Assembly (NCBI RefSeq): GCF_009827325.1
Contig: NZ_WTYC01000002.1
Location: forward strand, 1 to 64,000
Direction of reading: 5' to 3'
Length of the DNA: 64,000 nucleotides
Origin: Qipengyuania vulgaris
Lineage (GTDB): Bacteria; Pseudomonadota; Alphaproteobacteria; Sphingomonadales; Sphingomonadaceae
Part shown: positions 18,208 through 25,327 of the stretch, piece after piece
Layout: each line of letters begins with the position of its first letter
Numbering within the stretch: position 1 is the first letter of the stretch
Made by a program: the position numbers and the translations under genes
Notes under the pieces: generated by a model
What the model was told of the DNA's origin: nothing
What the model saw: only the letters and a program-made list of their open reading frames with translations
The model's database searches: none

Positions 18208-18646
18208 TCATTCAACCGTTACCGATTTCGCGAGATTGCGAGGCTGGTCAATATCGGTGCCCATGGCCAATGCGGCATAGTATGCCAGCAACTGGGCGAC
18301 AATTGCGTGAAGGAAGGGCGTCACCACGACGCCGGAGGGCGGAAGCACCACGTCTGCGCTAGGCACTTTTCCGACATGCCAAACATGCGCGCCGCGTGCG
18401 CTTACCTCGGCGGCATTCGAAAGCGTCTTTTCTTGGAGATTTCCTTCATTGTCGAAGACGACCACCGGCAAGTCGTGATCAATGAGCGCGATCGGTCCAT
18501 GTTTGAGCTCTCCAGCCGCGTAGCCCTCCGCGTGGATATAGCTGATCGCCCGCGCTGTCAAAGCCGCGGTATTCGAGCCGCGAGAGGCCCTCGATCACGC
18601 GATTTGTCACGTCTCTACGGCCTAAGATCCCGACAATTCCACACAT
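18208..18646 (-). pseudogene. glmS: glmS remnant (glucosamine-6-phosphate synthase) with internal deletion
   Basis: The ATG at 18646 begins [13 protein letters not shown]...[14 protein letters not shown], the GlmS N-terminus with nucleophile Cys2. Around 18548 the sequence passes into another frame that reads [15 protein letters not shown]...[12 protein letters not shown] and ends [11 protein letters not shown], the exact GlmS C-terminus. About 450 codons of the usual ~607 are missing. The string around TTTGACAGCGCGGGC fits both GlmS segments, which suggests a deletion between short direct repeats. The product cannot be functional; an intact glmS must exist elsewhere. It once supplied amino sugar precursors to this locus (inference). 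Confidence 0.92.
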
Positions 18647-18691
18647 CGTGTTCTTGCGTCTCTTTCTGGTGGGGTTTCGTGGGTTTCGCGA

Positions 18692-19699
18692 TCAGCCAGC
18701 AGGTTCGAGCGCCGACTGTCGCTCCCAAGCGAGCGCGTGACCGACGATCTCGTCGATGTTCTGGTGCCTCGGCTGCCAGAGCACTGTCGCTAGCAGCCTC
18801 GCATTTTCCGAGATGAGTTCACCCGGGTCGCCCGCGCGGCGAGGCTCCTGGCGGCGCTCGACCTCTCCGCCCGAGACGCGATCGACCGCGTCGAGTACCT
18901 CACGCACCGAGTAGCCTCGTCCGTAGCCGCAGTTGAGCGTCATCGATGCGTCCGGCTTTTCGACGAGCGCCTCAAGCGCAAGGACATGCGCTGCGACGAG
19001 GTCGGAGACGTGGATGTAGTCGCGTACGCCGGTGCCGTCGCGCGTCTCGAAATCACCGCCAAAGATTGCAACGTGGCTGCGCTTGCCGAGTGCAGCTTCG
19101 ACCGCGACCTTGATCAGGTGGGTCGCCCCTTGGGTCGACTGCCCGGTCCTCCCCTGAGGATCGGCTCCGGCGACATTGAAGTAGCGCAAAATGCAATGGT
19201 TGAGGTCGTGCGCATTTGTCACATCGCGCAGCATCGCTTCGGTCATGAGTTTCGACATCCCGTAGGGATTGATCGGCCGCGTCGGGCTGTCTTCGCTCAC
19301 GCGCGCCGTGTCCGGCTCGCCGTAGACAGCCGCGGTCGAACTGAACACGAAGTGGCGCACCCCTTCCTTGATCGCCGCCTCGATCAAGACGCGGCTGCGG
19401 GCGGTATTGTTGTCGTAATACTTCAGCGGGTTCTCGACACTCTCGGGGACGACAACCGAGCCAGCAAAGTGCATGATCGCACCGATACCGTGCTCGCGCA
19501 GGATCGACCGCACCGCCTTCCCATCACCGACATCGACTTCGTGGAAGGGCACCCCCTCGGACACCGCCGAGCGAAAGCCCGTAACGAGGTTGTCGACCAC
19601 TACGACTGGCCAGCCTGCATCCTGCAGAGCGAGCACCGCGTGGCTGCCGATGTAGCCTGCGCCGCCCGTAACCAGCACGGAGAATTTATTCGAAGTCAT
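18692..19699 (-). CDS. galE: UDP-glucose 4-epimerase
   Basis: Interconverts UDP-glucose and UDP-galactose, supplying a donor for the polysaccharide. The ATG at 19699 is chosen (GGAA 8 bases upstream) rather than ATGs at 19705 or 19729, giving 335 aa. Motifs: VLVTGGAGYIGSHAVLAL (NAD site), HFAGSVVVPESVENPLKYYDNN, FSSTAAVYGEP, and catalytic Tyr-x-x-x-Lys in NPYGMSKLMTE. It ends with the usual DLGWQP-type region in altered form (LWQPRHQNIDEIVGHALAW). It sits upstream of the glmS remnant in the same orientation. Confidence 0.95.
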   Translation of the reverse strand: MTSNKFSVLVTGGAGYIGSHAVLALQDAGWPVVVVDNLVTGFRSAVSEGVPFHEVDVGDGKAVRSILREHGIGAIMHFAGSVVVPESVENPLKYYDNNTARSRVLIEAAIKEGVRHFVFSSTAAVYGEPDTARVSEDSPTRPINPYGMSKLMTEAMLRDVTNAHDLNHCILRYFNVAGADPQGRTGQSTQGATHLIKVAVEAALGKRSHVAIFGGDFETRDGTGVRDYIHVSDLVAAHVLALEALVEKPDASMTLNCGYGRGYSVREVLDAVDRVSGGEVERRQEPRRAGDPGELISENARLLATVLWQPRHQNIDEIVGHALAWERQSALEPAG

Positions 19700-19790
19700 G
19701 AACATTTCCGTTGGTTTCAGATGACCCACCCGGGCCCCATTCGTCAGCAGTCAACGACCCCATGCGCGATAACACCGACTAGGAATCGTT

Positions 19791-19860
19791 CTTGTTGGCC
19801 TAACGCCTTACGGCTGCTTGAGGGCGTTTCTTGTTGGCCTAACGCCTTCGGCTGCTTGAG
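19791..19860. repeat. tandem pair of ~31-base direct repeats with hairpin potential
   Basis: Copy 1 (19791-19822) and copy 2 (19830-19860) are identical except for one extra A in copy 1. Each contains TTGGCCTAACGCCTT followed by CGGCTGCTTGAG. AACGCC (19802-19807) pairs with GGCGTT (19823-19828), so the first copy can fold. It lies in the non-coding gap between the MarR-type regulator and galE. Confidence 0.85.
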
Positions 19861-19898
19861 GCCTGGAAGCGCTCCAGCATCCGTTGGCGATATCCCGC

Positions 19899-20261
19899 TC
19901 ATTCCCCATCAACCTGCCGCTCGAGCCGCGCAATCTGCGCCTGGAGATACTCGTACTCGGCGCGCTTGCGCGCCAGGAACCCGCCCGCCAGCCGCGCCCG
20001 CTCCGCAATCCCGCCAGGCGTCAGAACATAGGCATAGCCTGCCTTGTTCTCCGATTGCCTGAAACGGCCCATCTTGAGCCAGCCCTTCCCCGCAAGTGCC
20101 CTCAGGCAATAATTCGCGCGGCCGAGGCTCACGCCCATTCGCCGGGCAAGCTCGCGCTGCGTGATCCCCGGCTCGTGCTCGAGCAAATACAGGATCTCGC
20201 AGTCGAGCGCCTCGCGCGCGGACAGCGCAGGCTGCTTGGATGGCTGTGTATCGGTCTGCAC
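19899..20261 (-). CDS. MarR-family regulator, EPS-associated type
   Basis: A protein of 120 aa from a GTG start. The winged HTH is LDCEILYLLEHEPGITQRELARRMGVSLGRANYCLRALAGKGWLKMGRF, with a coiled-coil tail (RKRAEYEYLQAQIARLERQV). This layout matches the small MarR-like proteins that occur beside exopolysaccharide clusters in many proteobacteria. It probably controls expression of the locus. A perfect 14-base palindrome lies 72 bases upstream of its start and is a candidate site. It is followed by galE after ~200 bases that hold the direct repeat. Confidence 0.88.
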   Translation of the reverse strand: MQTDTQPSKQPALSAREALDCEILYLLEHEPGITQRELARRMGVSLGRANYCLRALAGKGWLKMGRFRQSENKAGYAYVLTPGGIAERARLAGGFLARKRAEYEYLQAQIARLERQVDGE

Positions 20262-20332
20262 GGCTACCGCACTACGCGGGAATCGCCCTCACGCAGTGCC
20301 AATCTCGTTTATCGAACAGCGATCTTCACCCT

Positions 20333-20346
20333 GTTCAAATTTGAAC
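20333..20346. promoter_or_regulatory. perfect 14-base palindrome, candidate operator
   Basis: GTTCAAATTTGAAC is fully self-complementary. It lies in the gap between the NusG-like gene and the start of the MarR-type regulator, where a promoter of the regulator would be. Autoregulation is inferred. Confidence 0.45.
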
Positions 20347-20420
20347 GGCTGGCTAGGAGCCGCCATCCCGCAGGTCAATCAGCGGGATAAACTATTGAAG
20401 CAAAATACCCTGAGGTGTGG

Positions 20421-20942
20421 TCAGGCAGCCACGAGCTGAGCGCGCGGAAGCGTCACCCTGGTGTCTCCCGACAGCAGGCGAAGCAGCACCACGACACGCT
20501 CTGACCCTGCAACGCTGGCTAGCGAGCCGCACAGGTCGTCGAAGGGACCGCCCACGACGCGCACGGCATCACCGGGCTGCAAATCTTCTTCGAAGGCGAC
20601 ATCGCCGTGCTCGTCCGCCATGTCCTGCAGGCGTTCGACAAAGCCACTCGGTACAGGCGCCGGGTCATTGCCGAATGTTACCAGCCGCAGCACGCCGATT
20701 GTCCCATTGATCGAGCGCCAGCGATCCTCGGCACCCAGCTCCACGAAGACATAACCCGGAAATAGCGGCTCGCGAACAATCGCCGGCTTCTTCGCGACGA
20801 GCTTAGAGCGTGCGACCAGCGGACAATGCGTTTCGAAGCCCTGGCGCCCCAGATGCGAGATCGCGAGCTTTTCCTGGCGCGGCTTGACCTGCGCCGCGTA
20901 CCACCGCGGCAAAGGGGCCGTTGATGCGAGAGAAAGGCTCAT
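20421..20942 (-). CDS. NusG/RfaH-like transcription antitermination factor
   Basis: A protein of 173 aa. The ATG at 20942 follows GGGAG by 8 bases and is preferred to 20972. The NGN domain is WYAAQVKPRQEKLAISHLGRQGFETHCPL ... PLFPGYVFVEL and a KOW motif follows in LQPGDAVRVVGGPFDDLCGSLAS. Specialised NusG paralogues (RfaH, UpxY, LoaP) allow RNA polymerase to read through long polysaccharide operons. Its place at the head of the ~15-kb minus-strand gene set fits that role. Confidence 0.9.
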   Translation of the reverse strand: MSLSLASTAPLPRWYAAQVKPRQEKLAISHLGRQGFETHCPLVARSKLVAKKPAIVREPLFPGYVFVELGAEDRWRSINGTIGVLRLVTFGNDPAPVPSGFVERLQDMADEHGDVAFEEDLQPGDAVRVVGGPFDDLCGSLASVAGSERVVVLLRLLSGDTRVTLPRAQLVAA

Positions 20943-21080
20943 TCGCCCGCTCCCGGTTTGATGGCGGCGCATGACGAACTTGGGGTCACATCACGCGCCG
21001 CCGCGCGGGACACCGGAGACGACCCGAAGAACCCCTGCGCCTCGATAGGGGCGGCAAATTCGAGAATACCGGCCACCGAG

Positions 21081-22394
21081 CTATTTTGCCCCGAAGCCCG
21101 ACAGGACGACGCGCAGCGTGCGCAGCGCGATGACGATGTCGAGCCAGTAGGACAGATGTTTGATGTAATAAAAATCGTACTGAAGCTTGTCGTCGACCTC
21201 GTCGAGCGAGGCGACGTGCCCCTGATTGACCTGCGCCCAACCGGTGATCCCCGGCCGGACGATATGGCGGTACCGATAGAAGGGGATCTCGGCTTCGTAC
21301 CAGGTCGAAAGACTGACCGCCTCGGGACGCGGGCCGATCCAGCTCATTTGCCCGAGCACGATATTCACGATCTGCGGCAACTCGTCGAGGCGGGTCTTGC
21401 GCAGGAATCGGCCAATCTTGGTGATCCGCTCGTCATCAGTCAAGGTGACCGATTTCTCGCGGTCCTCGCCGTCATTCGCTTCCGTCATGGTACGGAACTT
21501 GACGACGTTGAACACTTTGCCGCGAAAGCCCATCCGGCGCTGCAGGAAGAAGACCGGCCCCTTGCTGTCGAGCTTGATGAGGATGGCAGTGATCGCCATC
21601 AGCGGCAGCACGACAGGAAGGACGAGAATCGAGGCGAGCAGGTCCACGCTGCGCTTCAGCTTCTGATAGACGAAACTGGGCACGAGCGCGCCGAAGCTGT
21701 TCTCCGAGAGGTGATTGATCTGCACCCTGCCCGTCTCGGTCTCCCACACCTGGCGGTAGTGATAGACCGGCCGTCCCGAAATCGCTGCCTCGGCAATCAG
21801 TCGCTCCCATTCGGGCTCGAGATCGGCATGGAGATCGGCGATGATCGGACCGCGAGGGAGAACTTCGAGGCGCGGCTCGTGGAGATCGAGAATTGGCACG
21901 CGAGTGAGGCGCCGGATACGGTCGACCTTGCCGCCCGGCACAACGCAGTAGAGCATGCCCTTGTCGCGCCAGAGGGTCTCGATTGCGTAGCGCGCGAGCA
22001 ATGTCCCCACGAAGCACAAGAGCAGAATGGCATTCGAGTACTCAAGGCGAAGAAGGACGACGAGGCCTAGGAAGACGGCGTAGAATGCGGCCAGCACAGG
22101 AAGGATCGACTGCGCGATCTGCGTTCCGGGATATTGGCGGAAGCGGCGCAGGACCAAAAGGGTCGCGACCGCACAGACCGTGACGCCGAAGACGGAGTTC
22201 GAAATAGCATCGCCTGATGCAAGCGGCACCCGTTCCGCGAAGTCGAACGCCACAAGCAGCGCATCGGCATTGAAGCTGAGCGCTAACAGAGCGGGGATCA
22301 AAACCCCGACAACGAGAACGAAAGCAAATTCGAAACGAAGCCGATGAACAAAGCTCCGCCCATTGCTTACCGCTGGCATTCTGGCCAGTAACAC
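21081..22394 (-). CDS. polyprenyl-phosphate sugar phosphotransferase (WcaJ/ExoY type)
   Basis: Initiates repeat-unit synthesis by moving a hexose-1-phosphate to undecaprenyl phosphate. The protein has 437 aa (start GTG 22394, or ATG 22379). Four to five membrane helices lie in residues 20-150, then a CoA-binding-like region. The PglC-like catalytic domain is at the C-terminus: KRSVDLLASILVLPVVLPLM, then GPVFFLQRRMGFRGKVFNVVKFRTM, RKTRLDELPQIVNIVLGQMS and GPRPEAV...RPGITGWAQVN. Hexose specificity is not evident. It is the first gene on the minus strand, divergent from the export genes. Confidence 0.93.
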   Translation of the reverse strand: MLLARMPAVSNGRSFVHRLRFEFAFVLVVGVLIPALLALSFNADALLVAFDFAERVPLASGDAISNSVFGVTVCAVATLLVLRRFRQYPGTQIAQSILPVLAAFYAVFLGLVVLLRLEYSNAILLLCFVGTLLARYAIETLWRDKGMLYCVVPGGKVDRIRRLTRVPILDLHEPRLEVLPRGPIIADLHADLEPEWERLIAEAAISGRPVYHYRQVWETETGRVQINHLSENSFGALVPSFVYQKLKRSVDLLASILVLPVVLPLMAITAILIKLDSKGPVFFLQRRMGFRGKVFNVVKFRTMTEANDGEDREKSVTLTDDERITKIGRFLRKTRLDELPQIVNIVLGQMSWIGPRPEAVSLSTWYEAEIPFYRYRHIVRPGITGWAQVNQGHVASLDEVDDKLQYDFYYIKHLSYWLDIVIALRTLRVVLSGFGAK

Positions 22395-22768
22395 TTGCGA
22401 CCCCTAAAATAATCTACACAGCCGATGAATGGCCCAACTTAACAATTGTTAAGCAATTGCATTTGCGAAACAATTGGCCCCATCGGAAGTCCCGTTAGCG
22501 CAAAATTCGCTCTCGTGCACCCCCGCAAAGCCACGCTAGCGACCTTGGTTGCCCGCGGCTTGTATGAAAGCGACATACGCGCCAATTTCCGAGGCTAATT
22601 AGGCAATTTTATCAATCAAGTATGGATTCCCGCATTACTGGATGGGCCTATTCTCGTCATCGGGAGAATCGTAGAGAACTGCATCGTATTGGGACTGATT
22701 TAACCTCGCCCTTGAGCAAAGAGACGATGAAGTTTATGCCGAGCGACGTCTCTGGGGAGGGATAATCA
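22395..22768. promoter_or_regulatory. divergent intergenic region with palindromic elements
   Basis: This 374-base stretch separates the initiating transferase (minus) and the export genes (plus) and must hold both promoters. TTAACAATTGTTAA at 22439-22452 is a perfect 14-base palindrome. Its core CAATTG recurs at 22454-22459 and again about 15 bases later, giving three closely spaced copies 45-90 bases upstream of the transferase start. This is a likely regulator-binding cluster. No gene was seen. Confidence 0.5.
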
Positions 22769-23068
22769 TTGCAAAACGTTACTAACGCAGCGCCTGTTGA
22801 AGCCATCGACACTGGGAACTCGCAAGGAAATGTCGACTCCTATGGCGCCTTGGTAGGATGGAAAGCCGAAGACCTGCACGACCGAATCGTGCTTCGCATG
22901 CAATTCGTCCATAAACCTCCGCCACATTCGCGAGACGATGTTCACCATTCGGTCCTCGTCATCGACAAGAACCAGGCCGTGCAACTGGGTAACTATCTTT
23001 TTCAGATAGCGGGGCAGACGAAACCAGCGTCACGCCCTTCGTGGTTCGGCCGCTTGATTGGCAAGTAA
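22769..23068 (+). CDS. hypothetical protein, 99 aa, TTG start
   Basis: No ATG or GTG begins this frame. The TTG at 22769 follows GGGGAGG by 8 bases, which makes it the likely start. The product is soluble with a core YGALVGWKAEDLHDRIVLRMQFV and a basic tail (RPSWFGRLIGK). No family was recognised. It precedes the ligase and wza genes in the same direction, so a link with polysaccharide export or its control is possible but not shown. Confidence 0.6.
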   Translation: MQNVTNAAPVEAIDTGNSQGNVDSYGALVGWKAEDLHDRIVLRMQFVHKPPPHSRDDVHHSVLVIDKNQAVQLGNYLFQIAGQTKPASRPSWFGRLIGK

Positions 23069-23178
23069 CCTCTTTAATTGTCGGTCCTTGCTTAAATTGA
23101 CCTGACCCGCCAAGAACGCCTCCTTCGTCAGGGCGGGCGCTCCTGCCGGTCCATCAAGATCGTCGGAAAGTAAGAGCC

Positions 23179-24549
23179 ATTTTTCTGCTTCAATCTGCCA
23201 ACGAAAGACTTCGTCCGCACGCGGCGATTGGCCTTCTCGCATTCCTCGTCTTCGTGTTTCTTCTCGGAGGCGGCTCGCGCGCTGACATCACCAGCCTTCC
23301 AGCGCTTCGGTTCGTCTCTGCCTTAATCATAGCCACTGCGATTCTGATGCTTCGCAAGGACGATCTGGCGCGCATCAAACTTCCGCTGCTGCTTGTTGCG
23401 GGGATCGCTCTAATAGCATCGCTTCAGCTTGTCCCCCTCCCCCCAGATCTTTGGACGCTGCTGCCCGAACACGAGGCGATAGCGCGGTTGGACAACTTGC
23501 TTGGACTGGAGGTCTGGCGGCCCGTTACCCTCTCGAGTGCAGCCACAATCAACGCATTAGGCTCGCTCACCGTGCCTCTGGCGGCGCTTCTGCTCTTTTC
23601 GATGGTCCGTGACCATACCCCCGTATTGTTGGGCTTCGTAGCAATCGGGATCGTGAGCGCCCTCCTCGGCATCATGCAGCTTTTTGCAGATCCGCGAAGC
23701 GGACTGTTTTTCTACGAGATCACCAACAATGGCAGCGCGGTCGGTCTCTTTGCTAACCGTAATCACCATGCGGTCTTCCTGGCTTGCTGCTTGCTGGTCA
23801 GCCTGTTCCTGATGCAGCACTCTGATGAACGGCGCTTCCCATGGATTAAGTGGAGCATGGCAGCGGCCGGGGCATTTCTAGCGCTGGCCATCATTACGAA
23901 TGCTTCGCGTGCAGGCATTATTGCGCTTTGTATGTCGCTTTTCCTAGGCGCCCTGACACTCGGGATCGACCGGTTAAAAACCCGGAAAACATCCGCGGCG
24001 GCAAGACAAGGGAAGTTTCTTCCAATTCTCTTAGCGGTTGTCGCCATCATTCTGCTCCCGCTCTTCGCCTTGGCTGAACGAAGTCCCGCCCTCGCCCGCA
24101 TCCTTGAGAACAGCGCACTCGAGGACCTGCGGGCAAAGTTGCTACCAATTCTTCTGGATATGGTGGGCGACTTTCAGCCTTGGGGGTCCGGCCTCGGCGC
24201 CTTCGAATACGCCTATCGGATGCGTGAGCCGGTCGATCTGCTCGGACCCGCCTATGTCAATGAGGCCCACAACGACTGGCTCCAATTCCCGATCGAAACC
24301 GGTGTGCCGGGGCTTATCCTATTTGCTCTGCTGGCAGTCATCTGCGTCCGGCGCTTTATCCGGCTACCCTACGAGCGAGGTGCTCGCAGCGAACCATGGT
24401 TAGGCCTCGGAATCCTCATTGTCCTTGGGGCCGCAAGTGTGGTCGACTATCCACTACGCGTTCCTTCCGTGATGGTGCTTGCGGTGATCGCCCTTGCCAT
24501 GTTCGGAGCCCCTGCCCTAAAGGGGAAATCTCCCGAAGTGTCGGTTTAA
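23179..24549 (+). CDS. O-antigen ligase/polymerase family protein with non-standard start
   Basis: Ten to twelve membrane segments, with the Wzy/WaaL-type periplasmic loop late in the protein (MVGDFQPWGSGLGAFEYAY ... VNEAHNDWLQFPIETGVPG; H-N-D-WLQ is characteristic). The first usual start codon in frame is the GTG at 23254, but the frame is open from 23101 and encodes the first membrane helix upstream of it (AAIGLLAFLVFVFLLGGGSRAD). No ATG, GTG or TTG exists there. ATT at 23179 has GGAAAG 8 bases upstream and is the best candidate; CTG at 23185 is another. Role: ligation or polymerisation of the polysaccharide in the periplasm. Confidence 0.85.
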   Translation: MFLLQSANERLRPHAAIGLLAFLVFVFLLGGGSRADITSLPALRFVSALIIATAILMLRKDDLARIKLPLLLVAGIALIASLQLVPLPPDLWTLLPEHEAIARLDNLLGLEVWRPVTLSSAATINALGSLTVPLAALLLFSMVRDHTPVLLGFVAIGIVSALLGIMQLFADPRSGLFFYEITNNGSAVGLFANRNHHAVFLACCLLVSLFLMQHSDERRFPWIKWSMAAAGAFLALAIITNASRAGIIALCMSLFLGALTLGIDRLKTRKTSAAARQGKFLPILLAVVAIILLPLFALAERSPALARILENSALEDLRAKLLPILLDMVGDFQPWGSGLGAFEYAYRMREPVDLLGPAYVNEAHNDWLQFPIETGVPGLILFALLAVICVRRFIRLPYERGARSEPWLGLGILIVLGAASVVDYPLRVPSVMVLAVIALAMFGAPALKGKSPEVSV

Positions 24550-24616
24550 CTTATTTAATATGGGGGTCGCGGAAGGACTGCCTGTCGTCAGGCTTGCTTC
24601 CAAACCAATTTCCAAC

Positions 24617-25321
24617 ATGCAGATTTTGCGCACTACTATACTTGCAGCAGCTTGCGCCTCCCTTGCTTCGTGCGCTGGATCGGGGCCGATTGGCGAATCT
24701 CCCATGATCGAGGTGGCCGAACTGAGCGCTTTGCCCGCTCCGGCAATTGACGAGGTATCCGTGGTCAGGCCGCAGGACAGTCTGCGCATCAGCGTCTTGG
24801 GCTTTCCCGAGCTGAGCCGCGAACTGTTGATCGGATATTCGGGGGCTTTCCAGTTTCCGCTCATCGGGATGGTTCAGGCCGATGGCCGTACTCCGCTCGC
24901 GATTTCCGAGGAAATTGCTGCTCGCTTGCGCGGTGATTATGTCGTCAATCCCGAGGTCACCGTCGATGTTCTCGAACAACCGGGCCGCTTGCTGACGATT
25001 GGCGGCGAGGTCACTCGTCCAGGACGCCATGAAGTAGCCGGCCCTATGACGTTGCTGGAGGCAGTAGCGACAGGTGGGGGGACCACGGACACGGCTAAAC
25101 TCAGCGAAGTCTTGGTATTTCGTACAGTCGGCGGTCAGCGCTATATCGGGCTTTATGATTTGGGTGCGATCCAGCGTGGTAACTATCCGGACCCTCTCGT
25201 CTATGCCGGCGATATCGTACAGGTAGGCGATTCACCTACACTGCGAAGGATTCAGGCAATCACCGCATTGGCGCCCCTGGTAACCACCCCCATCATCTTG
25301 CTTGATCGCGTGCTAAGGTAA
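24617..25321 (+). CDS. Wza-type polysaccharide export lipoprotein
   Basis: Outer-membrane export channel component. The ATG at 24617 is chosen because it begins a lipoprotein signal (MQILRTTILAAACASLASC) with lipobox LASC; the ATG at 24560 would add an unrelated leader. The mature part has the Poly_export domain (VVRPQDSLRISVLGFPELS...FPLIGMVQADGRT) and an SLBB domain (LTIGGEVTRPGRHEVAGPMTLLEAVATGGG). At about 234 residues it is shorter than E. coli Wza, as is usual in sphingomonads. The BY-kinase gene follows after 6 bases. Confidence 0.93.
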   Translation: MQILRTTILAAACASLASCAGSGPIGESPMIEVAELSALPAPAIDEVSVVRPQDSLRISVLGFPELSRELLIGYSGAFQFPLIGMVQADGRTPLAISEEIAARLRGDYVVNPEVTVDVLEQPGRLLTIGGEVTRPGRHEVAGPMTLLEAVATGGGTTDTAKLSEVLVFRTVGGQRYIGLYDLGAIQRGNYPDPLVYAGDIVQVGDSPTLRRIQAITALAPLVTTPIILLDRVLR

Positions 25322-25327
25322 GGCCTC

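Noticed and set aside
18208..18561. Separate gene encoding a 117-aa sugar isomerase domain
   Set aside because: It is exactly the GlmS C-terminus, with the matching N-terminus directly upstream in another frame, so it is a remnant and not an independent gene.
22439..22452. CtrA-binding site in the EPS divergent promoter
   Set aside because: The TTAA half-sites are 6 bases apart, while the CtrA consensus needs 7; kept only as a palindrome.
23030..23242. 70-aa minus-strand ORF between the 99-aa protein and the ligase
   Set aside because: It covers the leader and first membrane helix codons of the plus-strand ligase gene and has no ribosome-binding site or family.
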